From assembly GCA_964502735.1 (NCBI GenBank), contig CAZCYD010000018.1:1-46289 (forward strand): a stretch of DNA of 46,289 bases. Reading direction: 5' to 3'. The notes under the pieces are model-generated. The model was given only the letters and a program-made list of their open reading frames with translations, was not told the DNA's origin and made no database searches. The DNA is from JACKAN01 sp964502735. GTDB lineage: Bacteria > Bdellovibrionota > Bdellovibrionia > Bdellovibrionales > UBA1609. Positions within the stretch are counted from its first letter, which is position 1. The number at the start of each line of letters is the position of its first letter. Of this stretch, positions 32,580 to 41,286 are shown piece by piece. A program made the translations under genes and the position numbers.

Positions 32580-32608
32580 ACCATAGGATGAAAAGAGACA
32601 TTCGTCAA
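32580..32608 (-). promoter_or_regulatory. promoter of the TlpA-like gene, possibly leaderless
   Basis: Minus strand: TTGACG (32603-32608, 5/6), 17-base spacer, TATGGT (32580-32585, 4/6), then 7 bases to ATG 32572. The promoter overlaps the first codons of the pilin-like gene on the other strand. Confidence 0.5.
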
Positions 32609-32782
32609 AAAAATTCAGGCCAAATTGTAATCGAATACATCTTGCTTTTAATTATTGCGGTTGGCATTGCGGTGTTAATTACCAATGTAATGGTTAGTCG
32701 AAACCCAGACAATCCTGGATTTTTAATTAATAAATGGACTCAGATCATCCACTTTATAGGCAATGATCCTGTTGAAGAATGA
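32588..32782 (+). CDS. short pilin-like membrane protein
   Basis: 64 residues. A basic N-terminus (KRDIRQKNSGQ) leads into a hydrophobic helix with Glu at its fifth position (IVIEYILLLIIAVGIAVLI), the layout of Flp or class III-signal pilins and TadE-like pseudopilins, where cleavage follows the G. The remaining 30 residues are polar (MVSRNPDNPGFL, WTQIIHFIGNDP). There are no assembly genes nearby. It is divergent from the TlpA-like gene, with 15 bases between start codons. Similar orphan short pilin-like genes occur in predatory bacteria, as far as I recall. Confidence 0.68.
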   Translation: MKRDIRQKNSGQIVIEYILLLIIAVGIAVLITNVMVSRNPDNPGFLINKWTQIIHFIGNDPVEE

Positions 32783-33837
32783 TTTGGATTTTAAATGAGT
32801 TCAAGATACTTCTGCTCACCCGTAGGAAGACTGATTCATTTTTTCCGGCCTACTTAAATTGGGACAATGTGGAGTCTAGATCACTTCTGAGGCTAGGGCG
32901 ACTCCCCAACGCCCCTTTAGTTGTTATCGACGAGGTTCATAAATATAAATTATGGCGGTAGTTAATTAAGGGCCTCTACGATAAAAACAAGGGCCATCAA
33001 AATTATCTTGTCACGGGATCAGCACGATTAGATTACTATCGTCGCGGTGGAGATTCTCTTCTGGGGCGCTATCGATATCTACGACTTCATCCTCTTTCTG
33101 TAAATGAGTTAAAACTCAAAAACTCAAAAGATCTAAAAAATTTAATGGAATTGGGCGGTTTCCCAGAACCGTTTTTTTCACAATCAACAAAAGAACGTAA
33201 ACTGTGGAGCAACGAGCGTTTGTACAGAATTGTAAATGACGACATTGTTGATTTGGAAAACCTCAAGGATTTTACTAGAATAGAGCTGCTTGCTGAGACC
33301 TTGGAAAGTCGAGTCGGCTCATTATTATCGATAAGATCTTTTGAGGAGGATTTATCCGCTAGTCAGAAGACGATTTCCTCGTGGATTGATATTTTGGATC
33401 GCGTATACTTTTCATTTCGAATACTCCCCTATGGTCCCCCTAAAATAAGGGCTATTAAAAAAGCCCAAAAGCTTTATCTTTGGGACTGGAGTGATGTCAG
33501 CTCGACTGGATCACGATTTGAAAATCTAGTCGCTTGTCAACTTTTAAAGTATTGTCATTTCCTTGAAGATACTGAAGGTGAAAAAATGGAACTGAGGTTT
33601 CTTCGCGATATTGATGGGAGAGAAATCGACTTTGTAGTCATTAGAAATAAGAGGCCTATTTTTGCTGTGGAATGTAAGACAGGAGACCGGCAAGTCTCAA
33701 AAGCCATTCACTACTACAAGGAAAGAACAAAAATACAGAAATTTTATCAAGTTCATATGGGCACATCGGATTTTATTTCTGAGGGGGTTCGAGTCCTTCC
33801 CTTCGTCGAGTTTTGTAAGGAACTCGATCTTCCTTAA
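32779..33837 (+). pseudogene. decayed DUF4143 / AAA ATPase
   Basis: One frame spans the region but is broken by an in-frame TAG at 32959-32961. Before the stop it reads APLVVIDEVHKYKLWR (Walker B); after it, LIKGLYDKNKGHQNYLVTGSARLDYY and GDSLLGRYRYLRLHPLSVNEL continue the AAA module, and from about 33145 the DUF4143 part follows, ending with a REIDFVVIRNKRPIFAVECKTG nuclease-like motif. The N-terminal Walker A (GPRGTGKST-type) is missing, so the first 30-40 residues of the ATPase are lost or replaced. The ATG at 32779 overlaps the pilin-like stop by chance. Two independent lesions argue for a dead gene; an ATG at 33145 could still give the C-terminal 230 residues. Confidence 0.85.
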
Positions 33838-33872
33838 TAGAGCCACTTCTTGAGTTCGAGAGAACCTGGTGC

Positions 33873-34715
33873 TTAAAAAAAGACCCCTTGTCTTTTTTTA
33901 ATTTCACTATTGATAGCGGCTTGCATTTTTCCTTTTATATCGTTTGCAATTTCGTGAACAAGCTCAACGTCTTTAACTGCAGATGGCTTATAGGGTAGGT
34001 GTATGGGCTCTAAGAATTTAATTTTCCATTTTGCCGGTAGGGGAATGATATTAAGGGGTAGGGGCAACACAGCTCCTCGAAGATATTTGGTAAACTTGAG
34101 TTGCTTAAGATTTATATGAGTCTCCTCGGCACCAATAACTATTGTGGGAACAATGGGGGCCTGGGTTTCAATGGCTAAGCGGACAAATCCTCTTTTAAAC
34201 TCCTGCAGCCGATAAGCTTTGCTGGAGGGTTTAAAATTTCCAAACTCACCCTCCGGAAAAAGTACGACGAGTTCTTTTTTACTCAAATATTGCAGTCCAT
34301 TTTTTTTTGTAGCTTCAATGAATCCGAGTTTTTTCGCTGGAAGAGATGTGGCCTTTGTTAAAAACCAAAATTGGTGAGTTAAGACCTTGGCAACACGATT
34401 TGAATGTTTTTGAATCAAATAACTTAAAAGCATGGCATCTAAACCAGCAAAACCAGAATGGTTGGGGGCCACAAGCACAGGACCATTTGGCAGGAGATTT
34501 TCGGCACCCTCAACTTCAACGCGAAGGTACTTTTCTAGGATTTCCATAAAAAAGTGAGGAATCACTCTGTAAAGCATGGCATTGGGGTCAAGGTGAGGTA
34601 AAGAGATTCCAGACTCATCGAGTTGGTTCCATAAATTTTTAAAATCCATCACTTGCAGGTTAGCACAGACTGTATTTGATTGCACGGTCCTGAAGTCTTT
34701 TAGTATCCTTTTCAT
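33873..34715 (-). CDS. PlsC-like lysophospholipid acyltransferase
   Basis: 280 residues from ATG 34715 (a TTG nine bases upstream and an internal ATG at 34649 are alternatives). Acyltransferase motifs are present: VAPNHSGFAGLDAMLLSYL, where the catalytic His86 and Asp93 are six residues apart rather than the HX4D of classical PlsC, then VLFPEGEFGNFKPSS (motif III) and APIVPTIVIGAEE. The wider spacing is like the MGAT/DAGAT-like branch of the LPLAT superfamily. Likely role is acylation of a glycerol backbone; the acceptor is uncertain. It is divergent from glpK, 21 bases between start codons, which fits glycerolipid metabolism. Confidence 0.87.
   Translation of the reverse strand: MKRILKDFRTVQSNTVCANLQVMDFKNLWNQLDESGISLPHLDPNAMLYRVIPHFFMEILEKYLRVEVEGAENLLPNGPVLVAPNHSGFAGLDAMLLSYLIQKHSNRVAKVLTHQFWFLTKATSLPAKKLGFIEATKKNGLQYLSKKELVVLFPEGEFGNFKPSSKAYRLQEFKRGFVRLAIETQAPIVPTIVIGAEETHINLKQLKFTKYLRGAVLPLPLNIIPLPAKWKIKFLEPIHLPYKPSAVKDVELVHEIANDIKGKMQAAINSEIKKRQGVFF
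33875..33899. terminator. candidate bidirectional terminator at plsC-like 3' end
   Basis: AAAAAAAGAC (33875-33884), 5-base loop, GTCTTTTTTT (33890-33899). The stem is mostly A-T and overlaps the last codons of the acyltransferase. In the plus direction it ends in a T-run and could stop transcription from the pseudogene. Weak stem, so only a candidate. Confidence 0.3.
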
Positions 34716-34736
34716 GAACCTCAATTAGGAACTCTT

Positions 34737-36224
34737 ATGAAATATATAATGTCGATTGATCAGGGCACAACAGGTACAACAGTGAGTCTTATTCATCAGG
34801 ACGGAACCTCTGTCGCAAAGGTGAATGAAGAGTTTGAACAGATTTATCCCCAGGCAGGGTGGGTGGAGCACAACCCAGATCAGATATGGCGTAGTGTGGT
34901 TTCTTGCACCCGAAAGCTTTTGGAGATAGCTCATATAGATGGTAAAAATATTGCGGCCATAGGGATTACAAATCAGCGAGAAACTTCACTAATATGGGAA
35001 AAGGATACGGGAAAACCTATATACAATGCGATCGTATGGCAGTGCCGAAGAACTACAAGTCTATGTGAAAAACTAAAAAAACAGGGCTTAGAAAAGTCTA
35101 TTAGAAAAAAAACGGGTTTAGTCTTAGACCCCTATTTTTCAGCTACTAAACTACAATGGATATTGGATTACGTCCCTTCAGCTCGAGCGAGGGCCAAAGA
35201 GGGAAAGCTAGCCGCGGGAACCATTGACACTTTTTTGCTCTGGCGACTGACCGGAGGGCAAGAACACAAAACGGATGTTTCGAATGCCTCCAGAACCATG
35301 CTTATGTCTCTGGATCAACCCAAATGGGATGCGAGCTTATTAAAAATCTTCAAAATTCCAATTGAGATTCTTCCCAGTATTGAACCTTCTAGTGGAGTGT
35401 TTGGCGTTACAAAGAACGTACCGGGGCTGCCTGATGGTATACCTATTTCTGGTGTTGCCGGAGACCAACAGGCCGCTTTGTTTGGTCAAACCTGTTTTCA
35501 TTCAGGACAAGCCAAATGCACTTTTGGGACAGGTAGCTTTTTATTGATGAATACCGGCAAGAATTTAGTAAGATCTAAATCGGGGTTGCTAACAACTGTG
35601 GCGTGGCAGTTAAAGGGTCAAAAACATCTAACTTATGCTTTAGAAGGAGGGGCCTTTATTTGTGGGGCCGCAGTGCAATGGCTAAGGGATGGTTTAGAGT
35701 TTTTTGAAATCAGCTCGCAGATAGAACCTCTTGCCAACAAAGTCAATTCTACAGAAGGTGTTGAAGTTATTCCGGCCTTTACCGGTATGGGCGCACCTTA
35801 TTGGGAACCCAATGCTAGGGGAGCGATAATGGGAATTACAAGGGGAACTCAACGAAGTCATATTGCAAGGGCAACTCTAGAAGCTATGGCCTTACAAAAT
35901 GTAGATATACTGGAAGCCATGCAAAAAGATTTGGGAAAAAAAATGACGGATCTTAGAGTCGATGGTGGAGCTGTGAATAATAATTTACTTATGCAGTTTC
36001 AAAGTGATTTTTTGGGTAAAAAAATATTGCGACCGCGCATGGTAGAGACAACCTCTGCGGGTGCAGCCTATTTGGCGGGTTTAGGAGTAGGTTTTTGGAG
36101 TTCTACACAAGAAATCAAAAAGGTTTGGAAAGTGGACAAGATTTTTTCTCCTGCTATCAATTCAAAGGTGCGTTCTGCGCGCCTAGAAAGGTGGAGGCTT
36201 TTCGTTGGGAAGGTCCTCACCTGA
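34737..36224 (+). CDS. glpK: glycerol kinase
   Basis: 495 residues, the standard length. Phosphorylates glycerol to sn-glycerol-3-phosphate with ATP. FGGY-family motifs: IMSIDQGTTGTTVSLI at the start, ITNQRETSLIWEKDTG, VWQCRRTT, GTIDTFLLWRLTGG, GVAGDQQAALFGQ and LRVDGGAVNNNLLMQFQSDFLG. A TAGGA lies 7 bases before the ATG. There is no glpF or glpD next to it. It is divergent from the acyltransferase and convergent with the 656-residue secreted protein, with a hairpin between them. Confidence 0.97.
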   Translation: MKYIMSIDQGTTGTTVSLIHQDGTSVAKVNEEFEQIYPQAGWVEHNPDQIWRSVVSCTRKLLEIAHIDGKNIAAIGITNQRETSLIWEKDTGKPIYNAIVWQCRRTTSLCEKLKKQGLEKSIRKKTGLVLDPYFSATKLQWILDYVPSARARAKEGKLAAGTIDTFLLWRLTGGQEHKTDVSNASRTMLMSLDQPKWDASLLKIFKIPIEILPSIEPSSGVFGVTKNVPGLPDGIPISGVAGDQQAALFGQTCFHSGQAKCTFGTGSFLLMNTGKNLVRSKSGLLTTVAWQLKGQKHLTYALEGGAFICGAAVQWLRDGLEFFEISSQIEPLANKVNSTEGVEVIPAFTGMGAPYWEPNARGAIMGITRGTQRSHIARATLEAMALQNVDILEAMQKDLGKKMTDLRVDGGAVNNNLLMQFQSDFLGKKILRPRMVETTSAGAAYLAGLGVGFWSSTQEIKKVWKVDKIFSPAINSKVRSARLERWRLFVGKVLT

Positions 36225-36310
36225 GCGCGACACATAGAAACGTGAACTTTAAAATATTTAAGTTAAGGAGTTCTAACTCAAGGAGTTTTAATTTAAAGTG
36301 ATTTAAGTTT

Positions 36311-36351
36311 AAGAGTTTCACTTTAAAATGAAAACTTAAAGTGAAACTCTT
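36311..36351. terminator. hairpin between glpK and converging gene
   Basis: A perfect 15-base inverted repeat, AAGAGTTTCACTTTA (36311-36325) and its complement (36337-36351), with an 11-base loop, ends 13 bases before the stop of the converging gene. The stem is A-T rich and lacks a long T-run, so it may act as a bidirectional terminator of modest strength. Confidence 0.5.
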
Positions 36352-36364
36352 ACCAGCGTATTAA

Positions 36365-38335
36365 TCAAGGATTAAGGTGGGCAAGATCTCCATAAACACC
36401 TTGCAACCTCAAGTCAAATCCACGGTTAAAGATACTGTTTTGAATGTTCTTAACGTAGTCATAAAGCTCTCTACGGTTATTGACGCTTTCCTTTGTATTA
36501 GGGTCGCCAGCAAAAACTTCAGAGATTTTTTCTCTATTGGAACCTGTGACTTCTACAACTGTTGTTGTCATGAATTGGCGTTTATTTTCTGGAATCATAT
36601 CCATCAAGATTCGTCCACCAAGGACGTTAAATATAGGGTTGTATCTGAGGGATGTAAACGCTTGAAAAGACACTTCGGGGTCTTTATTGTGGAAGGTTAA
36701 ATAAAAGTTTTTTAGCAGATTTTCAATAGAATACATATGAAGAGAAATTAAATCACATTGCATATCTGGAGAGCAATCAGAACTGTTAGAGGGAGTGATG
36801 TCCTTTAAAATAGAGTGATGCTGTCTAGTAAGGGTTCCAACAATGCTTTCATAATAGTTACTCATTTTTGCAATTTCGTGAAACGCTTCTGGATTCAATA
36901 TGTATTGAACGCGTAGGCGGAAGTTTTCGGTTTTTCTATTCTTATAATCTGACCAGTCAATTTGTTCACAAATATTTTTGTCGAGAATTCCACAGATATT
37001 CTCGCGAATATCTTTAAACTCTTTTGAAGTCAGGCGTTTGTCTCGAAATTCGTATAAAAATCCAATATCTTCGAATGTTATGATTTTATCGTCTACATCT
37101 TTTGGCAACAAGGCATTGGCTGAACGGCGTGTTTCTTCTTGGAAAAAGCTGAATAGAAATTTGAATCCACTAAAGAATTCATAATCAGGTAGTGAATACC
37201 TCTGGACTTCATTATCTCTTCCTAGGTAAGTGAGGTTGTTCTCAAAATATTGGCGAGAGGTCTTATATGAGAATATAGCGTTGCCAAACCTAAATCCTTG
37301 GCTAGTGGCGACAGGGAGAAGGTCCTTACCCAAAAATATACGAGTTACTCTGCGAGTCTCCGCCTTGCGACTTAGATCCTCTTGAAAAAGATTTTCAAGC
37401 TCCTTTGTGTAGTCCAATAAATAATCAATAATCTCTTCTTCGCTGCAAACGGAGTTGAGCATGCAGAACTTTTCTTCACTGAGCGCGATAACCCTTTTCA
37501 TTACGTTATCATAGGCCTCTTGGGCTTTGGAATCATTAAGGTTGATGACAAAGTCAGCTAGATAAGCCTCGCGCTTTCGAGTGGAAGCACTCAGGCCAAA
37601 TATATCAAGCTTTATTAGTTTTCTGAGCGCATCATTTAGATATTCAGTGCCAAACAGATCAAAGTCGTCCTTGTTGGCTTTTGAGCCAATGCTAAAGCCA
37701 GGACCATTTGATCTTTCTGCAAATAGGCGAAGTCGAATATGGTTTTCTCTTAAACGAAAAACCTGAGCACCATATTGAGTGGCAAGAGTGTGTCCCGCTT
37801 GCGCAGATAGTCGGACAACTTCGTCCCATGAAGAGCCAAAGCCTGCAAAGGCGCTAATGTTGTAGATAAGACTGGCATAGTCGCCCACAGCTAAATCTTT
37901 AATGGCTCTTTTGCTATTGATTGGGGACTTAACAGGAGAAGGTGGCCAGGCTGTAAAGGCTTCTTTTTGGTTCCTAAACTGTCTAACAAATTGTATTTCG
38001 GCACTACCACTTACCGACAAGGCTAATTTGGTGTCGTTATCAATCCACTTGGCAGGGTTTACAGAAACAGTCCCAGGGTACTTGTCAAACCTGGAGTAAA
38101 AGCCGTCCTGGTAGGAGGGTTGAACTCCATATTTGTAGCCAAGAGATGCTGAGAAGCCAGTTTCAGAGATGCTCAGGAATTTGGTGCCAAAGCTCAGGTT
38201 GAGGTTAGCAATTTGCTTGTTTATGGCTCCTCTAATTTTGTCAGTTTTAAATTTTTCTGGAAGGTCTGCTTGAGTAGTAAAAGAAGCTAAGCCCAACAAC
38301 ACGACAGCCGAAGCTAAGTGCAAACACTTAATCAT
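36365..38335 (-). CDS. large secreted protein of unknown function
   Basis: 656 residues with a signal peptide (about 1-23, ending FTTQA). The mature part begins with beta-rich, aromatic and glycine segments (SASLGYKYGVQPSYQ, LSVSGSAEIQF), then becomes helical and charged. Cysteines come in three close pairs (CMLNSVC, CGILDKNIC, CSPDMQC), which look like periplasmic disulfide loops. No membrane anchor or repeat. A clear AAGGGG ribosome binding site precedes the ATG. I do not recognise the family; a lineage-specific envelope or exported protein is likely. Confidence 0.72.
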   Translation of the reverse strand: MIKCLHLASAVVLLGLASFTTQADLPEKFKTDKIRGAINKQIANLNLSFGTKFLSISETGFSASLGYKYGVQPSYQDGFYSRFDKYPGTVSVNPAKWIDNDTKLALSVSGSAEIQFVRQFRNQKEAFTAWPPSPVKSPINSKRAIKDLAVGDYASLIYNISAFAGFGSSWDEVVRLSAQAGHTLATQYGAQVFRLRENHIRLRLFAERSNGPGFSIGSKANKDDFDLFGTEYLNDALRKLIKLDIFGLSASTRKREAYLADFVINLNDSKAQEAYDNVMKRVIALSEEKFCMLNSVCSEEEIIDYLLDYTKELENLFQEDLSRKAETRRVTRIFLGKDLLPVATSQGFRFGNAIFSYKTSRQYFENNLTYLGRDNEVQRYSLPDYEFFSGFKFLFSFFQEETRRSANALLPKDVDDKIITFEDIGFLYEFRDKRLTSKEFKDIRENICGILDKNICEQIDWSDYKNRKTENFRLRVQYILNPEAFHEIAKMSNYYESIVGTLTRQHHSILKDITPSNSSDCSPDMQCDLISLHMYSIENLLKNFYLTFHNKDPEVSFQAFTSLRYNPIFNVLGGRILMDMIPENKRQFMTTTVVEVTGSNREKISEVFAGDPNTKESVNNRRELYDYVKNIQNSIFNRGFDLRLQGVYGDLAHLNP

Positions 38336-38611
38336 ATAATCCCCTTGGTTTCCCTTTTTGGTATTTTTGAACTTCTCGTTTATAGTCTTGTTTAAGTTTT
38401 TCTGGCTGAGTTAAGAGTTTTATTTTTTTAACTCTTTTGTATTAATTCTTTTAGTTTTTCGCCTAAACTTAACTACATCGAGAATGTCCAAACCCTTTAC
38501 ACAAGGGGGTTCTGTAGCACGATCGGCTTTATTTATCTAAGTAATAATTTTCACATTTTTAAATTTTGCAAGTTTTTCTGCCCAATACCCACAATTTTAC
38601 AAAAATTTCAG
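38336..38611. other. intergenic region, no gene seen
   Basis: About 275 A/T-rich bases upstream of the 656-residue secreted protein gene. Apart from its ribosome binding site, I see no frame with coding character and no RNA fold. The long inverted repeat that follows occupies the rest of the gap up to the transglycosylase stop. Confidence 0.5.
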
Positions 38612-38724
38612 AGAGTGCCAGGCCCTAAGTTGCAACCCACGGCGGCACAAGATGATGCCAGGTACTAAGGCGCAACAGAATCCTTTTGTGCTGCCGTGGG
38701 TTGCAACTTAGGGCCTGGCACTCT
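38612..38724. repeat. 39-base inverted repeat with a third degenerate copy in the loop
   Basis: The arms 38612-38650 and 38686-38724 are complementary over 39 bases with a single mismatch. The 35-base loop contains a further copy of the outer arm motif (38655-38676 against 38615-38636: 17 of 22 bases identical, direct orientation). It is clearly richer in G+C than its surroundings and lies 5 bases beyond the stop of the lytic transglycosylase gene. This is the composition of a REP/MITE-like palindromic element; it would also fold into a very stable hairpin at the transcript's 3' end. Only this copy is present in the window. Confidence 0.88.
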
Positions 38725-38729
38725 TCAAA

Positions 38730-41120
38730 CTAAAGTTGTTCCCAGCTTTCTCTCATAGAGGGTTTTCCTTCGATCACTACGGGCAGTGACTTGGCAAGAG
38801 AAAGCTCCGGCTCAGACCGGTTGTTGTAAAGCCGATTGTAGATACTTTGGTACCTCACAACTTTTTTGACGTAGTTTCTTGTTTCAACAAAGGGAATATG
38901 TTCAATGAACTCGTCAAGCTCAAGGTTTCCAAAGGAAGCTAGCCAACTTTCCACTCGATGTGGACCGGCGTTGTAGGCCGCGGCGGCTAGAGGATGGCTC
39001 CCTTTAAACATTTTGGTAAGTCTTTGGAGGTAGCGAGAGCCCAAGCGAATATTAACTTCAGGTTCTTTAAGTTGGCTCTTCTGAAAGCTGGCCATACCAA
39101 GAAGTCGCGCCAGATGAAGACCTGTATTGGGCATAATTTGCATAAGGCCTTGAGCGCCTACCGGAGAGACAACAAAGGGCCTATAAAGACTTTCGGCTCT
39201 CATTATACCCCATATGAATGAAGTTGGAACATCGAACTCAGTCGCGTACTTCTCGACCTGCTGTTTGTAAGCTCGTGGATAAGTGTGCTCCCACAAGTAC
39301 TTAATGTTTTGCATTTCATAACGTTGACGTGGAGTTATAAAGAATATTTGTCCAATAGCTGCTGACCTGTGGTGAGAATCAGTTTCTTCGTAGGCTTTCA
39401 TGAGTAAGGCAAGGTAATCTTTATTACTGGTTTTTCTTTCAACTTCGTAATACTCCCACCTGGCTCGTTCAAGTAGTCCGACTCTTACAAAGTCTTGGCC
39501 TCTGCGGAAGTACTCTCGAAATTTAGGGTCTTTAAATTCAACAACAGGCTCTTCCTTTTCTGGCGAGATCTCGGACTCTTCCTCAGCAATAAGAGAGACC
39601 TCAGTCTCTTCAGATAAAGTTTCTTCGCTTTCATTTTCTTCAGCGTCGGCTTGTTGTGCTGGATATTCCTGATCGAGAGATTGTGCTGCGGGCAATCGAC
39701 TGGGCTCTAAGCTTTGGGTTGCAATGGTAACTTCTAGCGGTTTCGGGATTTCAGATAGGCGTGCCTTTGCTGTTAGCGAGTAAAAGCCGATCAGTCGATC
39801 TTGGGACAATTCATGAAGGAGAGCTTGAGCTTTGGGGAAGTCTTCGAGTTTGTAATAGCTCATGGCTAACCAGTAACGAATCCGTTCTTCAGGAAAGCTG
39901 GCCCACTTTTTTTTGTGAAGTTTTTTTTGTTTTAAGATTTCGCCAAATTCGGCAATAGCACCATGATAATCTCCTTTGAGATATCTTAGCCAGGCCAAGT
40001 GCCATTGGGCATCTCTGGTGAGTCCGGATTTACTGTAGATCTCTATAAATTTTTGAAATTTACGACTTGCTCCATCGTAGTCCTGGAATTGATAACTTAA
40101 AAAGGCTGATCGAAAGAGAGCAATTCGCCCGTTTTTGCTTTTGGGGTCCAAATTGTGTGCACGAGTGTAAGCCCCTATTGCCGTCAAGTGTTCTCCGCTA
40201 CGTGCGGCAGCTAGAGCGAGACTCATGAGATAATTAAAGTCTTTATTTTTCTTTTCAAAATAAGGTAAAAGTAACTGTACTGATTCTGTTGCGAAACCTT
40301 GTTGAACAAGATGTTGGGCCATAAGCTTGTCCACTTCGTAGAGTGCTTCATTTTTAATGTTTTTTCGCAAGTCATTTAATTCTTTTTGTGCCCTTTCAGG
40401 ATCGCCAGCCCAGTTCCAGCGACGAATTCTTTCCGACACATCAGATTCAGCAGTTAGGCAGCCTAAAGGTTTATCGTTAACTTTGTTTTTTGAAAGATCT
40501 ATTCCCCAGTCGTGAATAATGGGATGGGAAGGGTGATGAGAATAAAGTTTTCTAGCCCAGCGACAAGCCATCCACTTTTTTTGTCTATGAATCTCAATTT
40601 GCACAAGGCGCCAAAGAACTTCGGCGTGATTTTCTTCCCCTCGCCATCTTCTTTCTAGTGGAAGAATATTCTTGTGAGCGAGTCTCCAGTTTGTTTTCTT
40701 CATATGAACTTCGCTGAGCATAAATAGAGCTTGGTTCTGGATATTTCTGGCTGTTCCCATTTTTATGATTAAATCCAAGTTGGCTTGAGCTCTCTGAAGA
40801 TCTCCTTGTGCCAAGTAAATTTGTGCGAGCTCATAGAGACTATGAGTTTTGAGTTGAGGAGACTTGTCTAAGCTAAGATTAAAATAAAACTCAGAGTCCT
40901 TCCAATTTTGAAGCTCAGCAGCTGTGACTCCAAGAGTAAAGTATTTAAGACCTTGGTCTTCTATTGAAAGACTCTCATCATTCAGGTTTATAAGTTCTTG
41001 GGAGGCATCAAACCATTTTTTTTCTTTTACAAGATTTTGAACTTTTGCGAACTGGCCAAAAGAAAACAGTGGAATACAGCTTAAAATCAGTAATAAACAA
41101 GCCAATTTGACCAAGCTCAA
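38730..41120 (-). CDS. soluble lytic murein transglycosylase with TPR region
   Basis: 796 residues. Signal peptide about 1-22 (ILSCIPLFSFGQ). Residues about 25-430 are tetratricopeptide-like helical repeats (for example YQFQDYDGASRKFQKF, YLKGDYHGAIAEFGEI). An acidic spacer rich in Glu follows (about 480-520). The C-terminal SLT domain contains WGIMRAESLYRP (catalytic Glu), SPVGAQGLMQIMP, NIRLGSRYLQRL and AAYNAGPHRVESWL. It cleaves peptidoglycan to anhydromuropeptides in the periplasm; in predatory bacteria such enzymes could also act on prey wall. Start is TTG after GAGGGGG. The acidic insertion is unusual for Slt70-type enzymes. Confidence 0.93.
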   Translation of the reverse strand: MSLVKLACLLLILSCIPLFSFGQFAKVQNLVKEKKWFDASQELINLNDESLSIEDQGLKYFTLGVTAAELQNWKDSEFYFNLSLDKSPQLKTHSLYELAQIYLAQGDLQRAQANLDLIIKMGTARNIQNQALFMLSEVHMKKTNWRLAHKNILPLERRWRGEENHAEVLWRLVQIEIHRQKKWMACRWARKLYSHHPSHPIIHDWGIDLSKNKVNDKPLGCLTAESDVSERIRRWNWAGDPERAQKELNDLRKNIKNEALYEVDKLMAQHLVQQGFATESVQLLLPYFEKKNKDFNYLMSLALAAARSGEHLTAIGAYTRAHNLDPKSKNGRIALFRSAFLSYQFQDYDGASRKFQKFIEIYSKSGLTRDAQWHLAWLRYLKGDYHGAIAEFGEILKQKKLHKKKWASFPEERIRYWLAMSYYKLEDFPKAQALLHELSQDRLIGFYSLTAKARLSEIPKPLEVTIATQSLEPSRLPAAQSLDQEYPAQQADAEENESEETLSEETEVSLIAEEESEISPEKEEPVVEFKDPKFREYFRRGQDFVRVGLLERARWEYYEVERKTSNKDYLALLMKAYEETDSHHRSAAIGQIFFITPRQRYEMQNIKYLWEHTYPRAYKQQVEKYATEFDVPTSFIWGIMRAESLYRPFVVSPVGAQGLMQIMPNTGLHLARLLGMASFQKSQLKEPEVNIRLGSRYLQRLTKMFKGSHPLAAAAYNAGPHRVESWLASFGNLELDEFIEHIPFVETRNYVKKVVRYQSIYNRLYNNRSEPELSLAKSLPVVIEGKPSMRESWEQL

Positions 41121-41271
41121 TTTCCCCCTCTGAAAATATAATGCTTAGGTTTTAATCAGTTTCGACTGAAATCGGTAGACATCCCCAAGATGTGATTCTT
41201 AGTATAGCGCTTCTTACATAAGTGTACTAAAAAAAAATCAAAATTAGGAGGCCAGCTAATATTTATTATGC

Positions 41272-41277
41272 TATACG
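41272..41277 (+). promoter_or_regulatory. extended -10 of radA
   Basis: TGCTATACG, an extended -10 (TG, one base, TATACG), ends 9 bases before the radA ATG; no Shine-Dalgarno lies between them. AGGAGG occurs too far upstream (41246-41251) to serve the ATG, and would not be transcribed from this promoter. Confidence 0.35.
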
Positions 41278-41286
41278 AAATAAACT

